A DNA stretch of 64,000 bases from Azospirillum oleiclasticum (GCF_013423485.1 NZ_JABFFR010000007.1:248001-312000), one strand, 5' to 3'. Counted from the first letter of the stretch, positions 9,633 to 18,589 are shown. The notes: generated from the letters alone by a model not told the origin. Program-made: numbers and translations.

Positions 9633-10226
9633 ATGACCGTCCGCAAGACCGAGATCACCCGCGCCGACATCGTCCCCATGGCCGAATACGGCAAGGAGCG
9701 TGCGGCGCGCCGCAAGGCGCTGGTGGAAATCAAGAAGAACCGCCGCCTGTCGGTCGGTCCCCACGCCACCTTCTATTTCGAAAACTACGACACGATGTGG
9801 CAGCAGATCCACGAGATGCTGTTCATCGAAAAAGGCGGCGAGGAGCAGATCGCCGACGAGCTCGGCGCCTACAACCCGCTGATCCCCAAGGGCGCCGAGC
9901 TGGTCGCCACGGTGATGTTCGAGATCGACGACCCGGTGCGGCGCGCGGCCGTGCTCGGCCGGCTCGGCGGGGTGGAGGACACCGTCAGCATCCAGTTCGC
10001 CGGGCACACCGTGAAAGGCCGGCCGGAGGCCGACGTGGAGCGCAGCCGGGACGACGGCAAGACCTCCTCGGTCCACTTCCTGCACTTCGACTTCACCCCC
10101 GACCAGATCGCCGCCTTCCGCACCCCCGGCACCCAGGTGATCGTCGCCATCACCCACGAGAACTACGGCCACCTCGCCATCGTGCCGGAGGCGGTGCGCC
10201 AGGCGCTGGCGGGGGACTTCGCGTAA
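9633..10226 (+). CDS. DUF3501 family protein
   Basis: This 197-residue soluble protein is of the DUF3501 family, which commonly follows an Fe-S oxidoreductase and rubrerythrin as here. Conserved stretches include the basic KKNRRLSVGP region near 33-42, MWQQIHEML near 55-63, and an acidic, histidine-containing FLHFDFTPDQ segment in the C-terminal third. No catalytic motif can be named. It starts at an ATG preceded by GGAGACAGG and lies in the same transcription unit as the preceding gene. Its function is unknown; the context suggests peroxide or iron stress. Confidence 0.8.
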   Translation: MTVRKTEITRADIVPMAEYGKERAARRKALVEIKKNRRLSVGPHATFYFENYDTMWQQIHEMLFIEKGGEEQIADELGAYNPLIPKGAELVATVMFEIDDPVRRAAVLGRLGGVEDTVSIQFAGHTVKGRPEADVERSRDDGKTSSVHFLHFDFTPDQIAAFRTPGTQVIVAITHENYGHLAIVPEAVRQALAGDFA

Positions 10227-10227
10227 G

Positions 10228-10251
10228 AGCGGGAAAAGGGGCGCTCCCGCT
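10228..10251. terminator. Hairpin between convergent genes
   Basis: AGCGGGA (10228-10234) pairs with TCCCGCT (10245-10251) around a 10-base loop immediately after the DUF3501 stop. A further GCGGGAGC lies just beyond. It may serve both convergent genes. Confidence 0.5.
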
Positions 10252-10281
10252 TGTAGGCAGCAGCGGGAGCCGTTCACCCCG

Positions 10282-10809
10282 TCACTGAATCGTCTCGTCC
10301 GGATAGACGCCCCAGAACTCCGAGCGCTGGATCCAGCCTTTGTGGCCTTTCAGGTCGACCTGGCACCAGGGGCCGTTGCATTTGAGAAGCCAGCCCATGA
10401 CACCGGGCTGGGCGCGGGCGACCGTGCCGGCGTCGGTGCGGGGTTCGCTGCGCAGCGTGCGGGTTTCGCCGGTGACGATCACGCTGCGCTTGCCGGACAG
10501 CATGCTCTGGTGCACCCAGCCCTCGCTGCCCTCCCAGTCGCGGATGCGGCGCCAGGTGTCGAACTCCTGCGTGATCTCGACCGGCATGTCCTTGCGCACG
10601 AACACCCATTCGATGGGGTAGCGCGGGGCGGGGCCGGAGCGGACGTTCACCTGGTTGGAGCGCAGGGTGACGAATCGCGGCAGCGGCAGCCCGGTGGTCT
10701 GCAGGCTCTTGTCGCGCCGGTGCCCCTCGGACGCGACCGCCGGCGCACCGGCCACCGATGCCACGGCAAGGGCGGCGGCGAGCAGCAGGCGGCACAGGCG
10801 CACGATCAT
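10282..10809 (-). CDS. Exported SH3-domain protein
   Basis: This 175-residue protein begins at the ATG at 10809, which has GGTGAA upstream. A clear signal peptide (MIVRLCRLLLAAALA..., ending near PAVASEG) is followed by two bacterial SH3-like segments: about 40-95, containing VNVRSGPAPRYPIEW, and about 100-165, ending with GWIQRSEFWG. Such proteins act in the periplasm, often binding peptidoglycan. A further upstream in-frame start would put charged residues before the signal sequence, so it was rejected. No specific partner is suggested by the neighbours. Confidence 0.83.
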   Translation of the reverse strand: MIVRLCRLLLAAALAVASVAGAPAVASEGHRRDKSLQTTGLPLPRFVTLRSNQVNVRSGPAPRYPIEWVFVRKDMPVEITQEFDTWRRIRDWEGSEGWVHQSMLSGKRSVIVTGETRTLRSEPRTDAGTVARAQPGVMGWLLKCNGPWCQVDLKGHKGWIQRSEFWGVYPDETIQ

Positions 10810-11040
10810 CGGCTTTTCACCAGGGTGTGTCGGATGAATTCGGAACGGCCCCAAGGACGGTGGGTGAGGCGATGCGCCCGACTATAAATAGTGGCTAACG
10901 CCCCCCGCAAGGCCGAGCGCGCCGAAACCGCCCGGGCGTGGTGCTTGTCACGCGGGGTGCGGCATGCGGCCCCTTGACCTTCCAGCGGCGGGAAGGGTCA
11001 TGCTTGCCGGACCGAGCGTTCGAGACGATGGGGGTGCCGG

Positions 11041-11667
11041 GTGTCCGGATCCTGCTGCGGCGGTGGTTGTTCCGCGTCCAAACCGGTGGTGGACCCGGTC
11101 TATCGCCGCGTCCTTCTGGTCGCCCTGGCGGTCAACGCCGGGATGTTCCTGGTCGAAATCGTGGCGGGCACCGCCGCCGGTTCAGTGTCGCTGCAGGCCG
11201 ACGCGCTGGACTTTCTGGGCGACGCCGCCAATTACGTGATCTCGCTGCTGGTGCTGGGCATGGCCTTGCGCTGGCGGGCGCGGGCCGCGCTGATCAAGGG
11301 GGTGTCGCTCGGCGTGCTGGGGCTGTGGGTGGCCGGACAGACGCTGTCGAACGCGCTGGCCCAGACGGTGCCGGAAGCCCCGGTGATGGGGGTGGTGGGG
11401 CTGATGGCGCTGGCCGCCAACCTCGGGGTGGCGGCGTTGCTCTACGCCCATCGCCATGGCGACGCGAACCGGCAGTCGGTGTGGATCTGCTCGCGCAACG
11501 ACGCCATCGCCAACGTCGCGGTGCTGGCTGCCGCGGCCGGGGTGTTCGGCACCGCCACCGGCTGGCCGGACATCGCCGTGGCGGCGGTCATCGCCGGGCT
11601 TTCGGTGTCCGGCGCGGTGCGGATCGTCCGGCAGGCCGCGGGCGAATTGCGCCCGGTCGCCGCCTGA
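11041..11667 (+). CDS. Short CDF-like cation transporter
   Basis: This 208-residue membrane protein has about six hydrophobic segments and the layout of the cation diffusion facilitator family, but it stops where the usual cytosolic metal-sensing C-terminal domain (about 90 residues) would begin. The N-terminus has a cysteine cluster (Cys5, Cys6, Cys10 within CCGGGC) that could bind metal. In the second helix the usual zinc motif HxxxD is DxxxD (Asp57 and Asp61), and the matching position in the fifth helix is RND. Metal specificity may therefore differ from zinc. The start is the GTG at 11041. Both neighbours are unrelated. Confidence 0.72.
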   Translation: MSGSCCGGGCSASKPVVDPVYRRVLLVALAVNAGMFLVEIVAGTAAGSVSLQADALDFLGDAANYVISLLVLGMALRWRARAALIKGVSLGVLGLWVAGQTLSNALAQTVPEAPVMGVVGLMALAANLGVAALLYAHRHGDANRQSVWICSRNDAIANVAVLAAAAGVFGTATGWPDIAVAAVIAGLSVSGAVRIVRQAAGELRPVAA

Positions 11668-11790
11668 ACCGGCACCTTGGCCGCTGCCACGATGCGGAAG
11701 CGCGCATGGCCGCGTCAGGGCGGCTCTGGACAAGGCGTGACCCCGCTTGGTATGGCATGACCAGTGGGCCGAGAGGAGCGTGGTCGGATC

Positions 11791-12777
11791 ATGGAAAGCA
11801 AGAGGCCGCTGGTCGTCGTCACCCGCAAGCTGCCGGACGTGATCGAGACGCGGATGATGGAGCTGTTCGACGCGCGGCTCAGCCCCGACGACACGCCCAT
11901 GTCGCAGGCGGAGCTGGTGGAGGCCGTGCGCACCGCCGACGTGCTGGTGCCCACCGTCACCGACCGCATCGACCGCACGGTGATCGAGGCCGCGGGGCCG
12001 CAGCTCCGCCTGATCGCCTCCTTCGGCACCGGTGTCGACCACATCGACCTGAAGGCGGCGCGCGACCGCCACATCACCGTGACCAACACGCCGGGCGTCC
12101 TCACCGAGGACACGGCGGACATGACCATGGCGCTGATCCTGGGTGTGGCCCGCAGGCTGGCGGAGGGCGAGCGGCTCGTGCGCTCCGGCCAGTGGAAGGG
12201 CTGGGGCCCGACCACCATGCTGGGCAGCCGCATCTGGGGCAAGAGCCTGGGCATCCTGGGCATGGGCCGCATCGGCGGCGCGGTGGCGCGGCGCGCCCGA
12301 GCGTTCGGCATGTCGATCCATTACCACAACCGCCGCCGCGTCCATCCCGACGTGGAGGCCGAGCTGGGCGCCACCTACTGGCCCAGCCTCGACCAGATGC
12401 TGGCGCGGACCGACGTCATCTCCATCAACTGCCCGCACACGCCGGCCACCTTCCACCTGCTGTCGGAGCGGCGGCTGAAGCTGCTGCGCCCCGGCGCCTT
12501 CATCGTCAACACCTCGCGTGGCGAGGTGATCGACGAGACGGCGCTGACCCGCATGCTGTCCAAGGGCGAGATCGCCGGGGCCGGGCTCGACGTGTTCGAG
12601 CACGAGCCGGCGGTCAACCCGAAGCTGCTGCGACTCGACAACGTGGTGCTGCTGCCGCACATGGGCTCGGCCACGCTGGAGGGGCGCATCGACATGGGTG
12701 AGAAGGTGATTGTCAACGTCCGCACCTTCATCGACGGCCACACCCCGCCGGACCGCGTCATCGAAACTCTGCTGTAG
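11791..12777 (+). CDS. D-isomer specific 2-hydroxyacid dehydrogenase
   Basis: This 328-residue NAD(P)H-dependent dehydrogenase resembles glyoxylate/hydroxypyruvate reductases (GyaR-type D-glycerate dehydrogenases). It has the Rossmann motif GxGxxG at Gly157/159/162 and the catalytic triad Arg243 (NTSRGE), Glu272 (HEP) and His290 (LLPHMGSAT). The ATG at 11791 is preferred over an in-frame GTG nine codons upstream because homologues begin just before the PLVVVTRKLP strand. The last 20 bases overlap the convergent MscS gene. The exact substrate cannot be decided from sequence. Confidence 0.88.
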   Translation: MESKRPLVVVTRKLPDVIETRMMELFDARLSPDDTPMSQAELVEAVRTADVLVPTVTDRIDRTVIEAAGPQLRLIASFGTGVDHIDLKAARDRHITVTNTPGVLTEDTADMTMALILGVARRLAEGERLVRSGQWKGWGPTTMLGSRIWGKSLGILGMGRIGGAVARRARAFGMSIHYHNRRRVHPDVEAELGATYWPSLDQMLARTDVISINCPHTPATFHLLSERRLKLLRPGAFIVNTSRGEVIDETALTRMLSKGEIAGAGLDVFEHEPAVNPKLLRLDNVVLLPHMGSATLEGRIDMGEKVIVNVRTFIDGHTPPDRVIETLL

Positions 12778-14926
12778 CCGGCTGCGGCGGGCGGGGCACC
12801 GCGTCGATGGCCGCCTGCGCCGCGGCGGCCTCGGCCGGAGACAGCGGCTGCCCGGCGGAGTCCACCCGCACCGTCACGTCGCGGCTGGCGAATCGGATAC
12901 CGGCCTTTTCGAAGGCGTCGCGGATGCGCTGGTAGGCGTCGCGGCGGATCACCCACTGCTTGCCGGGCCGGGTGGTGAACTTCACCCCCACCACCATGTT
13001 GAATTCCTCCCACCGGCGCACGCCCTGGGATTTCAGCGGCTGGATGAAGTCGGGTGCGTATTCGGGATCGACCGCCATCTCGGCACCGATGCGCTTGACG
13101 ATCTTCTTCACCTGGGTCAGGTCGGTCTCGAAGGGCAGGCGGAATTCCAGCCGCACCATCGTCCAGTCGCGGCTGTGGTTGGTCAGCGACTTGATCTCGC
13201 CATAAGGCACCGTGTGCACGGCGCCCAGATGGTGGCGCAGCCGCATGGAGCGCAGCGAGATGCCCTCCACCGTGCCGCGCAGGTTGCCGAACTCCACATA
13301 TTCGCCGACCCGGAAGGCGTCCTCCACCAGGAAGAAGAAGCCCGACACGATGTCGCGCACCAGCGCCTGGCTGCCGAAGCCGACCGCCAGACCCAGGATG
13401 CCGGCGCCGGCCAGGAACGGGGCGATGTCGATGCCCAGCGCCGACAGCACCACCAGCCCGATGACCACCACCAGCGCCACCAGGATGGCGGCGCGCACCA
13501 GCGGCAGCAGCGTCTTCAGCCGCGCCTCCGGTCCCGACGCCTCGCCGCCCTCGCTGTCGTCGGGCATGGGGGAGCCGCTCGCCGCCGGCCCCAGCCGGTG
13601 ATCGATGGCGGTGCGCGTTGCCGTCCACACCAGATCGGCGATCAGCAGCGCCACCACGATGCGGAACACCGCCTGCCAGACGGGGCGTACGTCGCCGCCC
13701 ATCACCCCGCCGACGTCCCAGATCGCGGACAGCGCCGCCACCCCGGCCAGCAGCAGCGTCACCCCCACCGTGCGGCGCAGCGTCGGCAGCCAGGGCGAGG
13801 GCTCGTCGCCGTCGGCGGTCACCGACGCCACGAAACCGCGGGCCAGCAGGATGCCGCCCGCGGTGCCGCCGATGACGGCCAGCGTCCAGGCGATGCGGAT
13901 GGCGTCGGCCACGAAGGCGACCCAGGTGGCGGCGATCAGCAGCGTGGCCAGCACCGGCCACAGCTCCGCCATGGCGCCGCCCAGCCGGCGGACCAGCCCG
14001 TCCTCGCCCTCCGCGGCGCGGCGGTTGCCACCGCTGGTCCACCACACCAGCGCGATCGCCAGGACCGCCACCGCCAGCCCGACAGCGCAAGGGATGACCA
14101 GACGCGAGTCGCGCATCAGCCCCAGCTCGTGCAGGGCCTGCGTCAGCAACGCGCCGCCCGCCCCCAGGAAGGCCAGGACGCCGACACCCGCGTGCAGGCG
14201 GCGGGCGGCCTCGTCGCCGACCGGCAGCAGCCGCAGCGCCGGCGCATCCGGGGCCAGCACCCGCTCCGACACCGCGCGGGCCAGCCTCACGGCGATGAAC
14301 CACAAAAGCGTGGTGAAGGTCAGCAGCCCGAGGATCGGCGGCCAGGACAAGGCCATGAAGGTGCCCGCCGACGCCAGCGTGAAGATGCCGACCCCCAGCA
14401 ACGCCAGCAGAACCCGCAGCGCCGTGCGCGCCAGCCGTGCCGACAGCCGCCCGCGCAGCGGTTCCGCCAGCCGCTCGCGCGCGTGGCGGGTCCAGCGCCG
14501 GAACAGCGTTTCCGCGGCGAACCCCAGCGCCAGGAAGGTCGCCACCGCACCCGCGGTGTGCAGGCCGGTGGGCAGGTCCAGTTCGAAGGACATGATCTCG
14601 GCCGCTTCGCGCAGCTCGGCCGGGAAACGCTCCACCGCGCGGGTCAGGCGGGCGATGCGCTCCTTCACCCGATCGATTCGCCAGGTCAGCATCATCGGCT
14701 GGTCCGTGGCGGGCGCTTCGGCCGGCGGCATGGCGCGGGTGATCCACGCCTGCACGGCGGGGTCGCCCAGCAGCCGCACCAGCTCCTGCACCTTGGCGGG
14801 GGCCGCATCGGCGGGTGGAGTGGCCGTGGAGGCGGTCTGGGCCGCGCCCGGCGACGTGCCCCCCGAGGCCAGGAACAGGAGCGCCAGCGCGGCACCGAAC
14901 GCACGTACGGCCGCAAACCACCTCAT
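12758..14926 (-). CDS. Large MscS-family mechanosensitive channel
   Basis: This 722-residue inner-membrane protein has an N-terminal signal-like segment ending near GAAQTA, a periplasmic stretch to about 110, about ten hydrophobic helices, and the MscS core in the last 250 residues. The pore helix and beta-domain entry are recognisable as GLAVGFGSQALV followed by DIVSGFFFLVED. It is therefore one of the large MscS homologues (MscK/YbdG style) that open under membrane tension after osmotic downshock. The ATG at 14926 has GGGAG upstream. It overlaps the convergent dehydrogenase gene by 20 bases at its 3' end. Confidence 0.88.
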   Translation of the reverse strand: MRWFAAVRAFGAALALLFLASGGTSPGAAQTASTATPPADAAPAKVQELVRLLGDPAVQAWITRAMPPAEAPATDQPMMLTWRIDRVKERIARLTRAVERFPAELREAAEIMSFELDLPTGLHTAGAVATFLALGFAAETLFRRWTRHARERLAEPLRGRLSARLARTALRVLLALLGVGIFTLASAGTFMALSWPPILGLLTFTTLLWFIAVRLARAVSERVLAPDAPALRLLPVGDEAARRLHAGVGVLAFLGAGGALLTQALHELGLMRDSRLVIPCAVGLAVAVLAIALVWWTSGGNRRAAEGEDGLVRRLGGAMAELWPVLATLLIAATWVAFVADAIRIAWTLAVIGGTAGGILLARGFVASVTADGDEPSPWLPTLRRTVGVTLLLAGVAALSAIWDVGGVMGGDVRPVWQAVFRIVVALLIADLVWTATRTAIDHRLGPAASGSPMPDDSEGGEASGPEARLKTLLPLVRAAILVALVVVIGLVVLSALGIDIAPFLAGAGILGLAVGFGSQALVRDIVSGFFFLVEDAFRVGEYVEFGNLRGTVEGISLRSMRLRHHLGAVHTVPYGEIKSLTNHSRDWTMVRLEFRLPFETDLTQVKKIVKRIGAEMAVDPEYAPDFIQPLKSQGVRRWEEFNMVVGVKFTTRPGKQWVIRRDAYQRIRDAFEKAGIRFASRDVTVRVDSAGQPLSPAEAAAAQAAIDAVPRPPQPATAEFR

Positions 14927-14998
14927 GGCACCCACTCCCCCCGGCTCTATCCGAACGGAGTGTTGCCTTGCCGGGCCGGCGCTTGCAAGGGGCGGCGG

Positions 14999-17695
14999 TC
15001 AGTCCGCCGCCGCGTCGACGCCGCCGCCCAGCTCGACCCGCACCTCGACCACGCCGGGCTCGTCCAGGTTCTCCTTGCGCACGAAGCCCAGCGTCCGGCA
15101 CATCGCCAGCATGTTGGAGTTCTCGCGCAGCACCTCGCCATAGACCTCGCGCAGGCCGCGGGTGCGGGCGTAGTCCAGGATCTTGTTCATCAGGATGAAA
15201 CCGAGACCCTGGCCCTTCATGTCGGAGCGCACCATCACCGCGTATTCGGCGCGCACGTTGTCCGGATCGGCGGCGATGCGGACAACGCCGAACATGATGG
15301 TGTTCCCCGTCTCCGGGTCGGGACCTACGGCGACCAGCCCCATCTCGCGGTCGTAATCGATCTGGGTCAGGCGGGCGGCGGCTTGGTGCGACAGCTTCTT
15401 CATCGGCGCGAAGAAGCGCAGACGGATGTCCTCCGGCGTCATGCGGGCGAACATCTCGTGCACCAGCGGCTCGTCCTCCGGCAGGATGGGGCGGACCAGG
15501 AACTGCCGCCCGTCCTTGATGGCGACCGTGTCCTCCAGCGCCTTGGGGTAGGGACGGATGGCGAGGCGCCGGGCGCCGGACAAGGCGGGCGGCGCCACCT
15601 TGATGCGGGCGTCCAGCGCCAGCACCCCGTCCTGATCGGCCAGCAGCGGGTTGATGTCCAGCTCCGCGATCTCCGGGAAATCGACCACGAGCTGGGAGAT
15701 CTGGTTGAGCGTCAGCGCCACCGCGTCGAGCTTAACCGCCTTGCGCGAGCGGTAGCCCTGGAGCTGGCGCCAGATGCGCGTGCGCGCCATCAGGTCGGCG
15801 GCCAGCTTCATGTTGAGCGGCGGCAATGCCAGCGCGTAGTCCTCCACCACCTCCACCCCGATGCCGCCCTCGCCGAACAGCAGGACCGGGCCGAACAGCG
15901 GGTTGTCGGTCATCCCGACGATCAACTCGTAGGCGTCGGGCCGCACCGCCATCTGCTGCACGGTGAAGCCGTCGATGCGGGCGTTGGGCACCGCCGCGCG
16001 CACCCGGGCGAACATCGCCTCCGCTTCCTCCCGCACCTCGTCGGGGTCGGACAGGTGCAGCACCACACCGCCCACGTCGGACTTGTGGGTGATATCGGGC
16101 GACAGGATCTTCAGCGCCAGCGGACCGCCGATCTCCTCCGCCGCCAGGGCGGCCTCGGCCGGGGTGTGCACCTGGTGGGTCTGCACCACCGGGATGCCGT
16201 AGGCGGCCAGCACGCGCTTGGCCTCATACTCGGTCAGCCAGTCGCGTCCCTCCGCCAGCGCAAGGTCGACCACCGCGCGCACCATGTCGCCGTTGGTCTG
16301 GAACCGCTCCGGCACCGAGGGCGGCGTCTCGATCAGCAGCTCCTGATTGCGGCGGTACTGCACCAGGTGCATGAAGGCGCGCACCGCCTTGCTGGGCGTG
16401 GCGTAGGTGGGGATGCGGTTGGCGGCGAACAGGCGGCGCGACTCGACGGCCGAGGTGTCGCCCAGCCAGCTCGTCAGCACCGGATGGCGGCGGCCCTTGT
16501 GGGCCTTCAGCGTCTCCACCACGGCCTCGGCCGCGGCGAGGCTGTCGCTGACCGCGTTGGGGCAGTTTAGCACCAGGATGGCGTCGTTGCCGCCGTCGTC
16601 CAACAGGGCCGACAGCGTGTCGGCGTAGCGCTTGGGCGGGGCGTCGCCGCCGATGCGCAGCGGGTTGCCCCGGGTGCAGGCCGCCGGCACGGTCTTCGCC
16701 AGCTTCTCCCGCGTCTCGTCCGACAGGGCGGCCAGCCGGCCGCCGCCGAGGATCAGGCTGTCGGTCGCCATCACCCCCATGCCGCCGCCGTTGGTCAGGA
16801 TCATCAGACGGTCGCCGGTGATCGGCACGCCGGTCGCCAGCGTGCCCACCGCGTCGAACAGCTCGTCCAGGTCGCTCACCCGCAGGATGCCGGCGCGGCG
16901 GAAGGCGGCGTCGTAGACGGCGTCGGCCACCGCCAGCGTTCCGGTGTGGGAGGTCGCGGCCTCCTGCGCTTCCTCGCTGCGGCCGGCCTTGATCAGCACG
17001 ACCGGCTTCTGGCGGGCGGCGACGCGGGCCGCCGACATGAACTTGCGGGCGTTGCTGATGCTCTCGACATAGAGCAGGATCGCCCGCACCGTGTGGTCGG
17101 AGGCGAGATAGTCCAGCAGGTCGCCGAAATCCACGTCCGACTTCTCGCCCAGCGAGATCAGGTGCGAGAAGCCGATGTTGCGCGCCGTCGCCCAATCGAC
17201 GATGGACGTCACCACCATCGACGACTGCGCCACCAGCGCCACGTCGCCCTTCTTCGGCGCCACATGCCCGACGCTGGCGTTCAGCCCGCGCCCCGGCACC
17301 ATGCAGCCCAGGCTGTTGGGGCCGAGCAGCCGCATCAGGTGCGGCTTGGCGGCGTCGAGCACCGTCTGCTGGGTCTCCGGCGTGAAGCCGCCTGACAGGA
17401 TGATGGCGGCCTTGGTGCCCTTGCGGCCGAGCTGGTCGATGGTCGCCGCCACCGTGTCGGCCGGCGTGCAGATCACCGCCAGGTCGGGGGCGATGGGCAG
17501 GTCGTCCACCGACTTGTAGGTGAGCACCCCCTCCACCGCCCGCTCCTGCGGGTTCACCGGCATCACCGGGCCGTCGAAGCCGCAGTGGAACAGGTTGCGC
17601 GCCACCACGGCACCGACCGTGCCGGGCTTGCGGCTGGCGCCGATGAGCGCCACGGACGACGGTTTGAACATGTGGTCGAGGTTGCGGACGGTCAT
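14999..17695 (-). CDS. PatZ-like NDP-forming acyl-CoA synthetase/GNAT acetyltransferase fusion
   Basis: This 898-residue protein has, in order, a CoA-binding Rossmann domain (VALIGASRKPGTVG near 15-28), a succinyl-CoA ligase-like region, an ATP-grasp domain (about 480-690, with GPLALKILSPDITHKSDVGG at its start) and a C-terminal GNAT domain (about 725-885, with the acetyl-CoA loop GQGLGF). This matches the protein lysine acetyltransferase PatZ/Pka (about 886 residues) in order and size. That enzyme acetylates acetyl-CoA synthetase and other targets. A GGGAG site precedes the ATG at 17695. Some relatives may act as true acyl-CoA synthetases, so the biochemical role is inferred. Confidence 0.87.
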   Translation of the reverse strand: MTVRNLDHMFKPSSVALIGASRKPGTVGAVVARNLFHCGFDGPVMPVNPQERAVEGVLTYKSVDDLPIAPDLAVICTPADTVAATIDQLGRKGTKAAIILSGGFTPETQQTVLDAAKPHLMRLLGPNSLGCMVPGRGLNASVGHVAPKKGDVALVAQSSMVVTSIVDWATARNIGFSHLISLGEKSDVDFGDLLDYLASDHTVRAILLYVESISNARKFMSAARVAARQKPVVLIKAGRSEEAQEAATSHTGTLAVADAVYDAAFRRAGILRVSDLDELFDAVGTLATGVPITGDRLMILTNGGGMGVMATDSLILGGGRLAALSDETREKLAKTVPAACTRGNPLRIGGDAPPKRYADTLSALLDDGGNDAILVLNCPNAVSDSLAAAEAVVETLKAHKGRRHPVLTSWLGDTSAVESRRLFAANRIPTYATPSKAVRAFMHLVQYRRNQELLIETPPSVPERFQTNGDMVRAVVDLALAEGRDWLTEYEAKRVLAAYGIPVVQTHQVHTPAEAALAAEEIGGPLALKILSPDITHKSDVGGVVLHLSDPDEVREEAEAMFARVRAAVPNARIDGFTVQQMAVRPDAYELIVGMTDNPLFGPVLLFGEGGIGVEVVEDYALALPPLNMKLAADLMARTRIWRQLQGYRSRKAVKLDAVALTLNQISQLVVDFPEIAELDINPLLADQDGVLALDARIKVAPPALSGARRLAIRPYPKALEDTVAIKDGRQFLVRPILPEDEPLVHEMFARMTPEDIRLRFFAPMKKLSHQAAARLTQIDYDREMGLVAVGPDPETGNTIMFGVVRIAADPDNVRAEYAVMVRSDMKGQGLGFILMNKILDYARTRGLREVYGEVLRENSNMLAMCRTLGFVRKENLDEPGVVEVRVELGGGVDAAAD

Positions 17696-17870
17696 GGCCG
17701 GGGTCTCCCGTCTGGACGGCGCGGAGTGGGCATCACGCTGGGCACGGATTGGTATGACCGGCGGATGCGCCGGCCGCGCGAACCAATGTGCCATCACGTG
17801 GGGCGTGGCAACCGATATCGCAGCGGCGAAATGCCGCTTGGGGGGGGCGCGTCAGCGGAGGCGTCCGGGC

Positions 17871-18230
17871 CTAATCGTCCAGGCCGTCGTCCTCGAAATC
17901 GAACCGCCGGCCGGCGGGTTCATCGGCATAGCGACCGCAATGCCAGAGCTCGATCGTTGGGAAGCGCTGCAAGCCCCCGACCTTGCGGTACATCACATAG
18001 AACCCATGGCGCTGCCGCAACCAGAAACTCTCCATCGACTCCTGATGGGTCCAGAGGGTGTCCTGGTTGGTGCTGGAGTTCTTTGCAAAGGAGGCTTCGA
18101 TGGATTTGATGCGACCTTGATCCCCCGTCGTCATCGCGTCGAAGGTATCGACGAAGGTCGGGCTCGCCTTGAACTCGCAGGACGCCCGGCGCCCGCGGAT
18201 GTGCGCGAGGAATGGTAAGGACGTGGACAT
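17871..18230 (-). CDS. Unknown protein, second gene of a toxin-antitoxin-like pair
   Basis: This 119-residue basic-to-neutral protein has an acidic tail (FDFEDDGLDD). It starts at the ATG at 18230, five bases after the stop of the small gene upstream, so the two are almost certainly cotranscribed and perhaps translationally coupled. The C-terminal half (FWLRQRHGFYVMYR, then TIELWHCGRYAD) has alternating hydrophobic strands and conserved-looking His/Arg residues that recall RelE/ParE-like beta-sheets, but the match is impressionistic. I do not recognise a family. An orphan toxin following a 62-residue partner would fit the size and order of type II systems. Confidence 0.55.
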   Translation of the reverse strand: MSTSLPFLAHIRGRRASCEFKASPTFVDTFDAMTTGDQGRIKSIEASFAKNSSTNQDTLWTHQESMESFWLRQRHGFYVMYRKVGGLQRFPTIELWHCGRYADEPAGRRFDFEDDGLDD

Positions 18231-18235
18231 CACCG

Positions 18236-18424
18236 TCACGGCTTTCCCGAAAGATTGACCCAGCCCTTTTGCGCGATGTCCTGGGAAATGCGATCGACCA
18301 GCTTGCTCGCCTTGCGCTGCTGCTCGGGCGTCAATGCCGGAGCGACGGCCTTCTGTCCCGCTCCCGATCCGCCCATGGCGACGGATGCGCCACGTGCCAC
18401 CATCGATTTGATCGTGTGCTTCAT
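18236..18424 (-). CDS. Small unknown protein, first gene of a toxin-antitoxin-like pair
   Basis: This 62-residue protein starts at the ATG at 18424 behind a GGGGA site. The N-terminal third is glycine/alanine-rich and basic. The remainder (LTPEQQRKASKLVDRISQDI) should form an amphipathic helix. It has no recognisable DNA-binding motif. It precedes the 119-residue gene by five bases. Its upstream region contains three DnaA-box-like 9-mers that could instead be operator sites. An antitoxin role is a hypothesis from size and arrangement only. Confidence 0.5.
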   Translation of the reverse strand: MKHTIKSMVARGASVAMGGSGAGQKAVAPALTPEQQRKASKLVDRISQDIAQKGWVNLSGKP

Positions 18425-18498
18425 ATCCAGTCCCCGGGGAATTCCGGAATATACTATGCAACCCTTCCTTTCAGGGTGACCCACAGCAGCGCCAAATC

Positions 18499-18540
18499 TG
18501 TGGATAACCCCTCGATTTCTGTTGATAACCCTGTTGATAA
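18499..18540 (-). promoter_or_regulatory. Cluster of three DnaA-box-like 9-mers
   Basis: TGTGGATAA at 18499-18507 is the exact complement of the DnaA-box consensus TTATCCACA. TGTTGATAA follows at 18520-18528 and at 18532-18540, one mismatch each, all in the same orientation and 21 and 12 bases apart. The stretch is less GC-rich than its surroundings and lies upstream of the small two-gene cassette. It could be a DnaA-binding regulatory site or titration locus, or operators for the cassette. No further origin features were seen. Confidence 0.5.
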
Positions 18541-18589
18541 ACGTCCGGCGTCGCGAACCCTCCAGCCGCGTGAGGCGAATCGCGCCGCG

